From contig UQLX01000012.1 of NCBI GenBank assembly GCA_900541985.1, positions 1 to 64,000 of the forward strand: a stretch of DNA of 64,000 nt. The letters run 5' to 3'. The translations under genes and the position numbers were made by a program. The notes beneath the pieces are model-generated. The model did not search any database, was not told the DNA's origin, and worked only from the letters and a program-made list of their open reading frames with translations. Source of the stretch: an uncultured Blautia sp. (GTDB lineage: Bacteria > Bacillota > Clostridia > Lachnospirales > Lachnospiraceae). Every line of letters starts with the position of its first letter. The first letter of the stretch is position 1. Positions 9,244 through 17,166 of the stretch are shown in pieces.

Positions 9244-9304
9244 AATTGTCTGGCATATAAATACAAAAATTTTTAGAATAAAAAAATATTTTTAAGATTA
9301 ACTA

Positions 9305-9333
9305 TTGAAATGAAAGGAAAAGTGTGATACATT
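9305..9333 (+). promoter_or_regulatory. Candidate promoter for ssnA-ygfK
   Basis: TTGAAA at 9305-9310, a 17-base spacer, then TACATT at 9328-9333. The -10 is imperfect. A TATAAA at 9339 is an alternative without a well-placed -35. Confidence 0.4.
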
Positions 9334-9413
9334 AATAGTATAAAATTCCTAAAAAAACTGGACAATAGCAAAAAGTAGTTGGAAGATTTATACAAGTTAA
9401 GGAGGGTACTATT

Positions 9414-10751
9414 ATGCTTATTATTGGTAACGGCAGAATGATCACAAGAGATGCATCCAATCCTTTTATTGAAAATGGTGCAGCTGCTATGGATGGCAGC
9501 ACCATTGTTATGGTAGGAGAGCTTGAGGCTGTAAAAGCTGCTTACCCGGATGCGGAATTTATTGATGCTAAGGGCGGAGTTATTATGCCTGCGTATATTA
9601 ACGCTCATGAGCACATTTACAGCGCTTTTGCCAGAGGACTGAGCATCAAGGGCTACAATCCGCAGGGCTTCCTGGATATCCTTGATGGACAGTGGTGGAC
9701 CATCGACCGTCATCTGACACTGGAACAGACAAAACTGTCTGCATATGCCACATACATTGACTCTATCAAAAACGGTGTGACAACCGTATTTGACCATCAT
9801 GCAAGCTTTGGACATATCACAGGCTCCCTGTTTGCTATTGAGGAAGCTGCAAAGGATCTGGGAATCCGTACCTGTCTCTGCTATGAGATCTCAGATCGTG
9901 ACGGCATGGAGAAATCAAAAGAATCCGTAATGGAAAACGTAAACTTTATCAAACATGCTCTTGCAGATGACAGCGATATGATCGCAGGAATGATGGGTAT
10001 GCATGCATCCTTTACTATTTCTGACGAAACTATGGCTCTGTGCAATGAGCTGAAACCGGAAGGTGTAGGCTATCACATCCATGTTGCGGAAGGTATCTAT
10101 GATCTGCATCAGTGCCTGAAAGAGCACAGCAAACGGATCGTTGACCGTCTGTATGACTGGAACATCCTTGGACCAAAAACTCTTCTTGGTCACTGCATCT
10201 ATATCAATGAACATGAAATGGATCTGATCAAGGATACAGATACCATGGTGGTACATAATCCGGAATCTAATATGGGTAACGCCTGCGGATGTCCTCCGAC
10301 CATGGCACTGGTTCATAAGGGAATCCTTACCGGCCTTGGCACAGACGGATACACCCATGATATGACAGAGTCCTGGAAGGTTGCCAATGTTCTTCACAAA
10401 CATCATCTTTGCGATCCAAACACTGCATGGGGCGAGGTTCCGCAGATGCTGTTTGAAGGAAATGCAAAAATTGCAAACCGTTACTTCAAGAAAGAACTGG
10501 GCGTTCTGAAAAACGGTGCGGCAGCAGATGTGATCGTTGTTGATTATGATCCTCTGACACCAATGCGTGCAGATAACGTAAACGGACATCTTCTTTTCGG
10601 TACTACCGGTGCAATGGTACAGACTACGGTATGTAACGGAAAGGTTCTTATGAAAGACCGTGAAGTTCTTGTCTGTGATGAAGCGAAGATGATGGCAGAC
10701 TGCCGTCAGGCCGCAAAAGAGCTTGCTGATGACATCAATGCAGGCAAATAA
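9414..10751 (+). CDS. ssnA: SsnA-type amidohydrolase
   Basis: A 445-residue metal-dependent amidohydrolase (cytosine-deaminase/AtzB-like superfamily) matching SsnA of the E. coli selenium/purine cluster. Metal-ligand motifs: HEH in INAHEHIYSAFARG near residue 65, HIHVAEG near 223, LGHCIYI near 259, and the late aspartate in GLGTDGYTHD near 309. A perfect AAGGAGGG lies before ATG 9414. It heads an operon with ygfK and the selenium-dependent xanthine dehydrogenase. Work on anaerobic purine and uric-acid degraders places SsnA among the required hydrolases, probably deaminating or ring-opening an intermediate. The exact substrate is not readable from the sequence. Confidence 0.93.
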   Translation: MLIIGNGRMITRDASNPFIENGAAAMDGSTIVMVGELEAVKAAYPDAEFIDAKGGVIMPAYINAHEHIYSAFARGLSIKGYNPQGFLDILDGQWWTIDRHLTLEQTKLSAYATYIDSIKNGVTTVFDHHASFGHITGSLFAIEEAAKDLGIRTCLCYEISDRDGMEKSKESVMENVNFIKHALADDSDMIAGMMGMHASFTISDETMALCNELKPEGVGYHIHVAEGIYDLHQCLKEHSKRIVDRLYDWNILGPKTLLGHCIYINEHEMDLIKDTDTMVVHNPESNMGNACGCPPTMALVHKGILTGLGTDGYTHDMTESWKVANVLHKHHLCDPNTAWGEVPQMLFEGNAKIANRYFKKELGVLKNGAAADVIVVDYDPLTPMRADNVNGHLLFGTTGAMVQTTVCNGKVLMKDREVLVCDEAKMMADCRQAAKELADDINAGK

Positions 10752-10781
10752 TTGCCAGAATAACAATCGGGAGGAAAATAA

Positions 10782-13781
10782 ATGAGTGAAAAAATGACCT
10801 GTATGTCCTTTGGACAGTTAATGGACTGGGTTTTAACCGAACATAAAGAAAAAAATACTGTATTTGGTGTGCACAGAGCATATCAGGCAGATACTTCCAA
10901 GGATATGGAGATTTTTGGAAGAAATCTGGAAACACCGATTGGACCTGCTGCAGGCCCGAATACCCAGCTTGCACAGAACATCGTTGCTTCCTATTATGCA
11001 GGAGCAAGATTTTTTGAGCTGAAAACGGTTCAGAAAATGGATGGAGACGAGCTTGCCGCATGTATCAGCAGACCGTGTATCCTGGCAGAAGACGAGTGTT
11101 ATAACTGTGAGTGGTCTACAGAACTTTTTGTTCCGCAGGCAATGGGAGAGTATATCAAGGCATGGTTCATCCTTCATGTTATGGCAAAGGAATTCGGCCT
11201 TGGCGGAACAGATGGATTCCAGTTTAACATTTCTGTAGGATACGACCTTGCAGGTATCAAAGAGAAAAAGATCGACACCTTTATCGACAGCATGAAAGAG
11301 GCAAAAGATACAGAAGTATTCAAAGAATGTAAACAGTGGCTTCTTGATCATGTAGATAAATTTGAAAAGGTGACAAAAGAAGATATTGAAGCAATTCCTT
11401 CAGAAATCTGTAATTCCGCTACGATCTCTACACTTCATGGATGTCCTCCAAATGAGATCGAGAGTATTGCAAATCATCTTTTTAAAGAAAAACATCTGAA
11501 CACCTTTATTAAATGTAATCCGACTCTTCTTGGCTATGAATTTGCAAGAAAGACCATGGATGACATGGGCTACGATTACATGATGTTTGGTGATTTCCAC
11601 TTTAAGGATGACCTTCAGTATAAGGATGCCATTCCGATGTTCAAACGTCTTCAGGCTCTGGCAGATGAGCTGAACCTTGCCTTTGGCGTTAAGATCACAA
11701 ACACCTTCCCGGTAGACGTGACCAGAAATGAGCTTCCAAGCGAAGAGATGTATATGTCCGGAAAATCTCTGTTCCCGCTTTCTATTTCTCTGGCAGCCAT
11801 GCTTTCCAGAGAATTTGACGGAAAACTGCGTATTGCTTATTCCGGTGGTGCAGACTTCTATAACATTGACAGAATCGTAGGCTGCGGTGTATGGCCAGTA
11901 ACAGTTGCCACAACAATCCTCAAGACCGGCGGATATCAGAGATTCAGCCAGATGGCAGAAAAAGTTATGGCAGACGGCGTGAAGCCATGGACAGGCATTG
12001 ATGTAGAGGCTCTGGAAAAACTTGCAGAGGATGCGAAAAAAGATCCGCATCATGTAAAGAATATCAAACCGCTTCCAAACAGAAAGAGTGATGAGACAGT
12101 TCCGCTTCTGAACTGCTACTTTGCTCCATGTCAGGAAGGATGTCCGATCCATCAGGATATTCCGGAGTATATTGCTCTTGCAGGAGAAGAGAAATATGCG
12201 GAAGCACTTCGTGTGATCCTTGACAAAAACGCCCTTCCATTTATTACAGGAACTCTTTGCGCACATAACTGTATGTATAAATGTACCAGAAACTTCTATG
12301 AAGAATCTGTCAACATTCGTGGAACCAAGCTTCTCGCAGCAGAAAAAGGCTATGATGAAGTGATCGGTGAGATCCATGCAGGAGAGAGCAATGGTAAGAA
12401 GGTTGCCATCGTAGGCGGCGGCCCTGCAGGTATTGCAGCAGCTTATTTCCTTGCAAGAGCAGGCGCTTCTGTTACAATTTTTGAAAAAGAGGCTAAACTG
12501 GGCGGCGTGATCCGCTATGTGATCCCGGGATTCCGTATTTCCACAGATGCCATTGACAAAGATATTTCCTTTATTGAAAAAATGGGTGTGGAGATCCGTA
12601 CCAATACAGAGATAGCTTCTGTAGCAGATCTCAAGGCAGAAGGATATGATGCAGTGATTCTTGCAACAGGTGCAAATAAACCGGGTACCCTGAGACTGGA
12701 AAAAGGAGAAACAGTAAATGCACTGAAATTCCTGGCAGACTTTAATGCAAACAACGGTAAGGTTGATCTTGGAAAGAACGTAGTTGTAATCGGCGGCGGT
12801 AATACAGCTATGGATACTGCAAGAGCAGCAAAACGCACCGAAGGCGTAGAGCATGTTTATCTGGTATACAGAAGAACCAAACGTTATATGCCTGCAGCAG
12901 AAGAAGAGCTTCTGGAGGTACTGGAAGATGGAGTGGAATTCAGAGAGCTTCTTTCTCCGGTAAGCCTGGAAAACGGAACTCTGATCTGCAAGAAGATGGA
13001 GCTTGGCGCTATGGACGCTTCCGGAAGAGCCGGTGTAACAGAGACAGACGAGATCGTTGAAGTACCGGCAGATACAGTGATCGTAGCAGTTGGAGAAAAG
13101 GTTCCTACAGAGTTCTACGAGGCAAACGGCATCAATGTAAACGAAAGAGGAAAAGCAAAACTGAATCAGGAAACTCTGGAAACCAGTGTAAAAGATGTAT
13201 ACCTGGCAGGTGACGGTGCGAAAGGTGCTGCTACCATCGTTGAAGCAATCCGTGATGCACAGCTTGTTGCAAAGGCAATTCTTGGAACTGCTGTCGTTTC
13301 CGACAGAGCAGTTACCGGTGCAGAGACAGAATGTTACGAAAAGAAAGGTATCCTGAAGGAAGAAAAAGAAGCTGAAAAAGAAAGCCAGAGATGTCTTTCC
13401 TGCAGTAAGGTATGTGAGAACTGCGTCGATGTATGTCCAAACAGAGCGAATATTTCCATCAAAGTTCCTGGAATGGAAATGGCACAGGTGATCCATGCAG
13501 ACTACATGTGCAACGAATGTGGCAACTGTAAGACCTTCTGTCCTTATGCAAGCGCTCCTTATAAAGATAAATTTACATTGTTTGCAAAGGCTGAGGATAT
13601 GGATGACAGTACAAATGATGGTTTTGCCGTACTGAATGCAGAAACAAAGGAATGTAAAGTAAGATTCCTTGGAAATATGACAGACTGCAAGGCTGACGAT
13701 CCGGCAGATGCTGTTCCGGCAGGAATCCGCGATCTGATTCTGGCTGTGATCAATGACTATTCCTATCTGTTATACAAATAA
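10782..13781 (+). CDS. ygfK: YgfK-type iron-sulfur flavoprotein (annotated elsewhere as putative selenate reductase subunit)
   Basis: A 999-residue multidomain oxidoreductase. Residues 1-430 resemble a dihydroorotate-dehydrogenase-like FMN barrel (for example GAGARFFELKTVQKMDG near 70). Around 444 begins a glutamate-synthase-small-subunit-like domain with CQEGCPIHQDIPEY and CAHNCMYKC. Two dinucleotide-binding folds follow, VAIVGGGPAGIAAA near 540 and VVVIGGGNTAMDTA near 667. The C-terminal ferredoxin part near 872-925 has CLSCSKVCENCVDVCP and CNECGNCKTFCPYA. The layout suggests NAD(P)H or ferredoxin electrons delivered to a reduced substrate at the FMN site. In anaerobic uric-acid degraders YgfK is part of the needed set; the older selenate label rests on weaker ground. 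Domain reading is secure, the reaction is not. Confidence 0.92.
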   Translation: MSEKMTCMSFGQLMDWVLTEHKEKNTVFGVHRAYQADTSKDMEIFGRNLETPIGPAAGPNTQLAQNIVASYYAGARFFELKTVQKMDGDELAACISRPCILAEDECYNCEWSTELFVPQAMGEYIKAWFILHVMAKEFGLGGTDGFQFNISVGYDLAGIKEKKIDTFIDSMKEAKDTEVFKECKQWLLDHVDKFEKVTKEDIEAIPSEICNSATISTLHGCPPNEIESIANHLFKEKHLNTFIKCNPTLLGYEFARKTMDDMGYDYMMFGDFHFKDDLQYKDAIPMFKRLQALADELNLAFGVKITNTFPVDVTRNELPSEEMYMSGKSLFPLSISLAAMLSREFDGKLRIAYSGGADFYNIDRIVGCGVWPVTVATTILKTGGYQRFSQMAEKVMADGVKPWTGIDVEALEKLAEDAKKDPHHVKNIKPLPNRKSDETVPLLNCYFAPCQEGCPIHQDIPEYIALAGEEKYAEALRVILDKNALPFITGTLCAHNCMYKCTRNFYEESVNIRGTKLLAAEKGYDEVIGEIHAGESNGKKVAIVGGGPAGIAAAYFLARAGASVTIFEKEAKLGGVIRYVIPGFRISTDAIDKDISFIEKMGVEIRTNTEIASVADLKAEGYDAVILATGANKPGTLRLEKGETVNALKFLADFNANNGKVDLGKNVVVIGGGNTAMDTARAAKRTEGVEHVYLVYRRTKRYMPAAEEELLEVLEDGVEFRELLSPVSLENGTLICKKMELGAMDASGRAGVTETDEIVEVPADTVIVAVGEKVPTEFYEANGINVNERGKAKLNQETLETSVKDVYLAGDGAKGAATIVEAIRDAQLVAKAILGTAVVSDRAVTGAETECYEKKGILKEEKEAEKESQRCLSCSKVCENCVDVCPNRANISIKVPGMEMAQVIHADYMCNECGNCKTFCPYASAPYKDKFTLFAKAEDMDDSTNDGFAVLNAETKECKVRFLGNMTDCKADDPADAVPAGIRDLILAVINDYSYLLYK

Positions 13782-13809
13782 AAATCAGGTCAGAAAGTAA
13801 AGAAAAGTG

Positions 13810-13842
13810 AGCGCGTCTCTGTGTTCTGCACAGGGATGCGCT
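13810..13842 (+). other. Intercistronic mRNA hairpin without U-tract
   Basis: A 14-bp stem (13810-13823 with 13829-13842, including two G-U pairs) with a five-base loop sits between ygfK and the xanthine dehydrogenase gene. No T-run follows, so it is more likely an RNA stability or processing element than a terminator. Confidence 0.55.
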
Positions 13843-13871
13843 TATACTGAATATATGTTAGGAGGAATTCT

Positions 13872-16436
13872 ATGTTCAGTTTTTATGTAAATGGAAAAGA
13901 ATATCAGGAAGAGCATGATATGAAGCTTCTCCGTTTTCTTCGTGACATACTCCATCTTACCTCAGTAAAAGACGGCTGCAGCGAGGGCGCCTGCGGAACC
14001 TGTCATGTACTGATCGACGGGAAACCGCAAAAGGCCTGTATTCCGTCTCTTTCCATGCTGGAAGGCCGGCACATACTAACTGTGGAAGGTTTTTCAGAAG
14101 AGGAAAAAGAGATTTATGACCGTGCGTTCGGAGAGGCCGGAGCAGTGCAGTGCGGCTTCTGTATTCCGGGTATGGTCATCAGCGCCAAGGGTCTGATCGA
14201 CCAGAATCCGGATCCTACCCGTGCTCAGGCGGCGCATGCGATCCGAAATAATATCTGCCGTTGTACAGGATACAAAAAGATCATCGATGGTATCCTGCTT
14301 GCTGCAAAATATAAACGGGAAGGGCTTCCTGAGAAAAAAGAGTATACCTGGAAGCTGGGAGACCGTGTGCCCAGAGTGGACGTTCGTGAAAAGGTTCTGG
14401 GATACGGACAGTATCCGGATGATGTTTATGAAGAGGGCATGATCTACGGAAGCGCCCTTCGTTCCGCTTATCCAAGAGCACTTGTAAAATCCATTGATAC
14501 AGAGAAGGCAAAGGCCCTTCCGGGAGTGGTTGGTGTATTTACTGCAGAAGATATTCCGGGAAGCGTAAAGGTAGGTCATCTGAAACAGGACTGGGATGGA
14601 CTGATCCCTGTCGGCAAGATCACCCATTATCTGGGAGATGCCATTGCTCTTGTTGCGGCAGAGACACAGGAGATCGTAGAAAAGGCAAAGAAGCTTATCA
14701 AGGTAGAATATGAAGAGCTTCCGATGGTCCGTGACCCCTATGAAGCTATGAAAGAAGATGCACCGCTGGTACATGGAGACGGAAATCTTCTTGCCCACTG
14801 GCATGTACATCGTGGTGATGCGGACAAAGCGATCGCAGAGTCCAAATACGTTCTTACGGAAAAATTCCAGACTCCGTGGACAGAACATGCTTTTCTTGAG
14901 CCGGAGTGTGCGGTGGCGAAACCGGACGGCGAAGATGGTGTGATCATTTATTCTACAGACCAGGGCGTTTATGATACACAGCATGAGTGTATGGCGCTTC
15001 TGGGACTTCCGGCAGAAAAGGTAAAGGTTCGCAATAAGCTGGTAGGCGGCGGTTTTGGCGGAAAAGAAGACGTGACCGTTCAGCATCATGCCGGAATGAT
15101 CGCTTATCTTACCAAGCGTCCGGTCAAGGTAAAACTTACCAGAGAGGAAAGTATTCTGATCCATCCCAAGCGTCATCCGATGGATATGGAATTTACCATA
15201 GGCTGTGATGAAAACGGAATCATCCGGGGTGTGAAAGCTTCGGTTATCGCAGATACGGGTGCGTATGCGTCTCTTGGAGGTCCTGTGCTTCAGAGAGCCT
15301 GCACACATGCCTCCGGTCCTTACAATTATCAGAACTTTGATATTGACGGAAAAGCATATTATACAAATAATCCGCCGGCAGGTGCCTTCCGTGGATTTGG
15401 TGTGACTCAGACCTGCTTCGGAGTGGAGATGCTGCTGACAAAAATGGCGGAGAAGGTGGGAATCTCTCCATGGGAGATCCGATATCGCAATGCGATCCGC
15501 CCGGGTCAGGAACTTCCAAACGGTCAGCGGGTAGATAATTCTACAGGACTTGCAGAAACTCTGGAAGCAGTAAAAGAGACTTACGAGAGCCATCCATATG
15601 TGGGTATTGCCTGCGCCATGAAAAATGCAGGTGTAGGCGTAGGTCTTCCGGACTGGGGACGCTGTAAACTGTATGTCCACGATGGAAGAGTGGAGATCCA
15701 TTCCGGAGCCTCCTGTATTGGTCAGGGACTGGGAACGGTTCTGGTACAGATGGTGACAGAACAGCTCGGACTGAAACGGGATCAGATCTACTACGATGCT
15801 TCCAATACCTATAATGCACCGGATTCCGGTACCACCTCCGGTTCCCGCCAGACACTGGTTACCGGTGAGGCATGCCGCCGGGCATGTGAGAAGCTTCGCG
15901 AGGATCTGAAAGAAAAGAGTCTTCAGGAGCTGGAAGGCAAAGAGTATCTGGGAGAATATCTGGCAAAAACAGATGCCATGGGATCAGATGTGAAAAATCC
16001 GGTTTCCCATGTGGCTTACGGATATGCAACGCAGGTATGTATCCTGGATAAAAACGGAAAGATTGAAAAAATTGTTGCAGCCCATGATGTGGGACGTGCG
16101 GTGAATCCTCTTTCTGTGGAAGGACAGATTGAGGGCGGCGTGGTAATGTCGGCAGGCTTTGCTCTTACAGAGGAGTATGGTCTGAAGGACTGCAAGCCTC
16201 AGAATAAATATGGTACACTTGGTCTCTTCCGTGCGAACCAGGCACCGGAAGTAGAAAGCATCATTGTGGAAAAGGCTGGACTGAAGGTGGCAGAGGGCGC
16301 CATCGGAATCGGTGAGATCACCTCCATTCCTACAGCGCCGGCAATTGCAGGAGCTTATTATAAATATGACGGACAGTACCGTACCAGTCTTCCTCTTGCA
16401 AATACACCATATGAAAGAAAAAAGAAGGGGGAATGA
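13872..16436 (+). CDS. xdhD: Selenium-dependent xanthine dehydrogenase, fused [2Fe-2S] and molybdopterin subunits
   Basis: An 854-residue molybdenum hydroxylase with two domains in one chain. Residues 1-155 form the two [2Fe-2S] modules (CSEGACGTC at 38-46, CGFCIPGM near 94, NICRCTGY near 132). From about 165 the large molybdopterin domain follows, with GGGFGGKED near 394, PPAGAFRGFG near 501, GASCIGQGLGTVL near 616 and the active-site glutamate region IGIGEITSIPTAP near the C-terminus. This fused form matches the group annotated as selenium-dependent xanthine dehydrogenase (XdhD-like), whose selenium is a labile ligand on Mo rather than selenocysteine. No in-frame TGA occurs. It hydroxylates purines such as hypoxanthine/xanthine, or runs in reverse on urate. 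It lies between ygfK and a ferredoxin gene, which probably connect it to electron carriers. Confidence 0.92.
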   Translation: MFSFYVNGKEYQEEHDMKLLRFLRDILHLTSVKDGCSEGACGTCHVLIDGKPQKACIPSLSMLEGRHILTVEGFSEEEKEIYDRAFGEAGAVQCGFCIPGMVISAKGLIDQNPDPTRAQAAHAIRNNICRCTGYKKIIDGILLAAKYKREGLPEKKEYTWKLGDRVPRVDVREKVLGYGQYPDDVYEEGMIYGSALRSAYPRALVKSIDTEKAKALPGVVGVFTAEDIPGSVKVGHLKQDWDGLIPVGKITHYLGDAIALVAAETQEIVEKAKKLIKVEYEELPMVRDPYEAMKEDAPLVHGDGNLLAHWHVHRGDADKAIAESKYVLTEKFQTPWTEHAFLEPECAVAKPDGEDGVIIYSTDQGVYDTQHECMALLGLPAEKVKVRNKLVGGGFGGKEDVTVQHHAGMIAYLTKRPVKVKLTREESILIHPKRHPMDMEFTIGCDENGIIRGVKASVIADTGAYASLGGPVLQRACTHASGPYNYQNFDIDGKAYYTNNPPAGAFRGFGVTQTCFGVEMLLTKMAEKVGISPWEIRYRNAIRPGQELPNGQRVDNSTGLAETLEAVKETYESHPYVGIACAMKNAGVGVGLPDWGRCKLYVHDGRVEIHSGASCIGQGLGTVLVQMVTEQLGLKRDQIYYDASNTYNAPDSGTTSGSRQTLVTGEACRRACEKLREDLKEKSLQELEGKEYLGEYLAKTDAMGSDVKNPVSHVAYGYATQVCILDKNGKIEKIVAAHDVGRAVNPLSVEGQIEGGVVMSAGFALTEEYGLKDCKPQNKYGTLGLFRANQAPEVESIIVEKAGLKVAEGAIGIGEITSIPTAPAIAGAYYKYDGQYRTSLPLANTPYERKKKGE

Positions 16437-16439
16437 TCC

Positions 16440-16904
16440 ATGGCAAGATTTCCAAAAAAGACGGCTTATGTTGCATGTAACGGCGGGGAACGCTGCCAGA
16501 GCTGTTCCTATGGCTGTATGAGCTGTTCCTCCTGTATGGAGGCCTGCAGAAAGGATGCCATTTTCTATAATGCATATGGAGTGGCTGAAATTGACGAAAG
16601 CAAGTGCATCGGCTGCGGCCTTTGCGTAAAAGCATGTCCTCAGGATATTATTCACATCCATCTTACAGATAACCCGTTTCTTGTAAAATGTTCTAATAAG
16701 GATAAGGGGGCTGCAGCGAGAAAGGTCTGTGATGTCAGCTGTATCGGCTGTGGAATCTGTGCAAAGAACTGTCCGGCAGATGCGGTCGCAGTCACAGATA
16801 ATGTGGCGCTGATCAATGACGAGCTTTGCCTTGCCTGCGGAAACTGCGCAGTAAAATGCCCGCGGAATGTGATTGCAGATACCAGAGGAATTATTTCAAA
16901 ATAA
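16440..16904 (+). CDS. Multi-cluster 4Fe-4S ferredoxin-like protein, RnfB-related
   Basis: A 154-residue protein almost entirely built of iron-sulfur motifs. A cysteine-rich N-terminus (CQSCSYGCMSCSSCMEAC) resembles the end of RnfB. Three ferredoxin motifs follow: CIGCGLCVKACP near residue 60, CIGCGICAKNCP near 101 and CLACGNCAVKCP near 131. No membrane segment. It starts four bases after the xdhD stop with an AGGGGG site, so it is the likely electron carrier or adaptor for xdhD and YgfK. The absence of FAD suggests that the hydroxylase passes electrons to this protein instead of a flavin subunit; that is inference. Confidence 0.88.
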   Translation: MARFPKKTAYVACNGGERCQSCSYGCMSCSSCMEACRKDAIFYNAYGVAEIDESKCIGCGLCVKACPQDIIHIHLTDNPFLVKCSNKDKGAAARKVCDVSCIGCGICAKNCPADAVAVTDNVALINDELCLACGNCAVKCPRNVIADTRGIISK

Positions 16905-16930
16905 ATTAATAAAAAATTCACAAAAATCAA

Positions 16931-16959
16931 TGGAAATATTTCTTGTAATATGTTAAAAT
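16931..16959 (+). promoter_or_regulatory. Candidate promoter for the xdhA leader
   Basis: TGGAAA at 16931-16936, a 17-base spacer, then TAAAAT at 16954-16959 with an extended -10 TGT in front. Transcription would begin near 16966 and leave a ~200-base leader before xdhA. Confidence 0.5.
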
Positions 16960-16965
16960 GAATAA

Positions 16966-17100
16966 AAGCGAATGTTCCTGATGTTTTCACAGAAACTCAG
17001 GAGGCACATTATAAGAAAGTAGCATGGTTCGGAGCCGGACAATCGTCCTGAGGGGAACACAAACTCCTGGGATGTAGTCCGGCTTTTTCTATATCCAAAT
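16966..17100 (+). promoter_or_regulatory. Unclassified attenuator-like leader RNA before xdhA
   Basis: The leader holds a first hairpin (16976-16981 with 16997-17002, plus GTTT/AAAC inside). It also holds two later segments able to pair with the same TCAGGAG strand (16997-17003): TCCTGAG at 17046-17052 and CTCCTG at 17064-17069. A terminator-like stem follows. Competing pairings plus a terminator are the usual layout of a riboswitch or attenuator. I do not recognise a known class; a molybdenum-cofactor-type sensor is a guess from the gene it precedes. Confidence 0.5.
17033..17088 (+). terminator. Terminator-like hairpin in the xdhA leader
   Basis: An 8-bp stem (17033-17040 with 17077-17084) closes a 36-base loop region and is followed by five T residues to 17088. 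The xdhA start lies about 80 bases further on. Confidence 0.55.
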
Positions 17101-17166
17101 GGAGAAAAGCTGTACTCAGATGGCTTGTCAGGATCCATGCAGAAAAAAAGAAAAGAAGGTGAAGAG

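Noticed and set aside
11400..13496. A 698-codon open frame antisense to ygfK
   Set aside because: It mirrors the codon bias of ygfK, has cysteine/phenylalanine-rich unlikely protein sequence and no family similarity or ribosome site.
14094..15701. A 535-codon open frame antisense to xdhD
   Set aside because: Same shadow effect; the forward gene has complete catalytic motifs.
13872..16436. Selenocysteine in the selenium-dependent xanthine dehydrogenase
   Set aside because: No in-frame TGA interrupts the gene; the family uses a labile selenium ligand rather than Sec.
17125..17166. Upstream TTG/ATG starts for xdhA
   Set aside because: They lack a ribosome site and extend into the leader; ATG 17167 has a strong one and matches the family start.
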